A DNA stretch of 6,152 nucleotides from Bacteroidales bacterium. GTDB taxonomy: Bacteria > Bacteroidota > Bacteroidia > Bacteroidales > VadinHA17. Location of the stretch: contig JALOMM010000103.1 of NCBI GenBank assembly GCA_025455535.1, positions 1 to 6,152 on the forward strand. Reading direction: 5' to 3'. Each line of letters opens with the position of its first letter. The first letter of the stretch is position 1. The notes below the pieces were generated by a model. The model was not told the origin of the DNA. It saw only the letters and a program-made list of their open reading frames with translations, and made no database searches. Shown here piece after piece: positions 5,992-6,152 of the stretch. Made by a program: the position numbers and the translations under genes.

Positions 5992-6033
5992 GATTTGCGA
6001 TTTGCGATTTGCGATTTGCGATTTGCGATTTGC
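5992..6033. repeat. Six perfect tandem copies of GATTTGC
   Basis: The 7-bp unit GATTTGC is repeated six times without a mismatch and followed by a partial GA. It lies between the operon promoter region and a second, different heptamer array. No open reading frame or hairpin accounts for it. Confidence 0.95.
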
Positions 6034-6044
6034 GAATTGAGCAG

Positions 6045-6079
6045 GTCTTCCGTCTTCGGTCTTCCGTCTTCGGTCTTCC
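6045..6079. repeat. Five tandem heptamers GTCTTC(C/G) ending at a stop codon
   Basis: GTCTTCC and GTCTTCG alternate over five units, so the true period is 14 bp with a one-base alternation. The array's last base is part of the TAG stop of the minus-strand gene at the right edge, the same placement as the GACTTT array behind the lipoprotein gene. Confidence 0.95.
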
Positions 6080-6152
6080 TAAAGGTACTTGCTCAGTTCC
6101 AGCTCGCTCCTGACAGCAATAACATTCGGGAGGCTCAGTTTTGCTGCCGGCG
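6079..6152 (-). CDS. 3' end of an unidentified gene (partial)
   Basis: On the minus strand the frame reads 23 complete codons and a TAG stop, ending in RSELELSKYL. The residues have a normal protein-like composition (hydrophobic LPNVIAV followed by a charged helix-like tail), while the other two minus frames either stop at once or run into the repeat array, so this is a plausible C-terminus. The rest lies outside the window. I do not recognise the family. The gene is on the same strand as the Hdr-like operon but separated from it by about 180 bp of repeats and a candidate promoter, so it is probably a separate transcription unit. Confidence 0.5.
   Translation of the reverse strand, partial: PAAKLSLPNVIAVRSELELSKYL

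Overview
The window carries a compact, minus-strand redox operon whose products resemble heterodisulfide reductase (Hdr) subunits. It is flanked by a small predicted lipoprotein gene on its downstream side and the last codons of an unidentified gene on its upstream side. The likely source is an anaerobic or facultative member of the Bacteroidota. This is an inference from a TAnnTTTG-type -7 promoter element before the operon, A/T-rich leaders mostly without Shine-Dalgarno sequences, and a Bacteroidota-style lipoprotein. No rRNA or marker gene fixes the taxonomy.

Layout, in transcription order (right to left). At 6079-6152 is the 3' end of a minus-strand gene. At 5896-6078 is an intergenic region with two different arrays of perfect 7-bp repeats, a G-rich stretch and a candidate promoter. 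The operon follows at 5895-817: an HdrC-like two-cluster ferredoxin protein (5895-5131), an HdrB-like CCG-domain protein (5147-4086), a short HdrA-like flavoprotein (4089-3058), a second small HdrC-like protein (3061-2702), and a large membrane protein (2712-817) that fuses a NarI-like heme-b-type membrane domain to a ferredoxin module and two CCG domains. Every junction overlaps (17, 4, 4 and about 11 nt), so the five proteins are probably translationally coupled and made as one complex. A 137-bp spacer separates the operon from a predicted lipoprotein gene (679-128). The left edge is again short-period repeats.

How the genes may work together. The order C1-B1-A-C2-(B-type protein) and the ~343-residue HdrA recall the sulfur-oxidation-type sHdr systems rather than the methanogen HdrABC-Mvh complex. 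Two things differ here. The final CCG protein is fused to a quinone-reactive membrane module, like the EtfAB:menaquinone oxidoreductase/DUF224 family. There is also no sHdrH-type gene between HdrA and HdrC2. No hydrogenase, MvhD, EtfAB or lipoate-binding protein gene is visible. The simplest model is a cytoplasm-facing thiol/disulfide- or flavin-linked complex that passes electrons through up to six ferredoxin-type clusters and three complete CCG sites to or from menaquinone. Substrate and direction cannot be read from the sequence.
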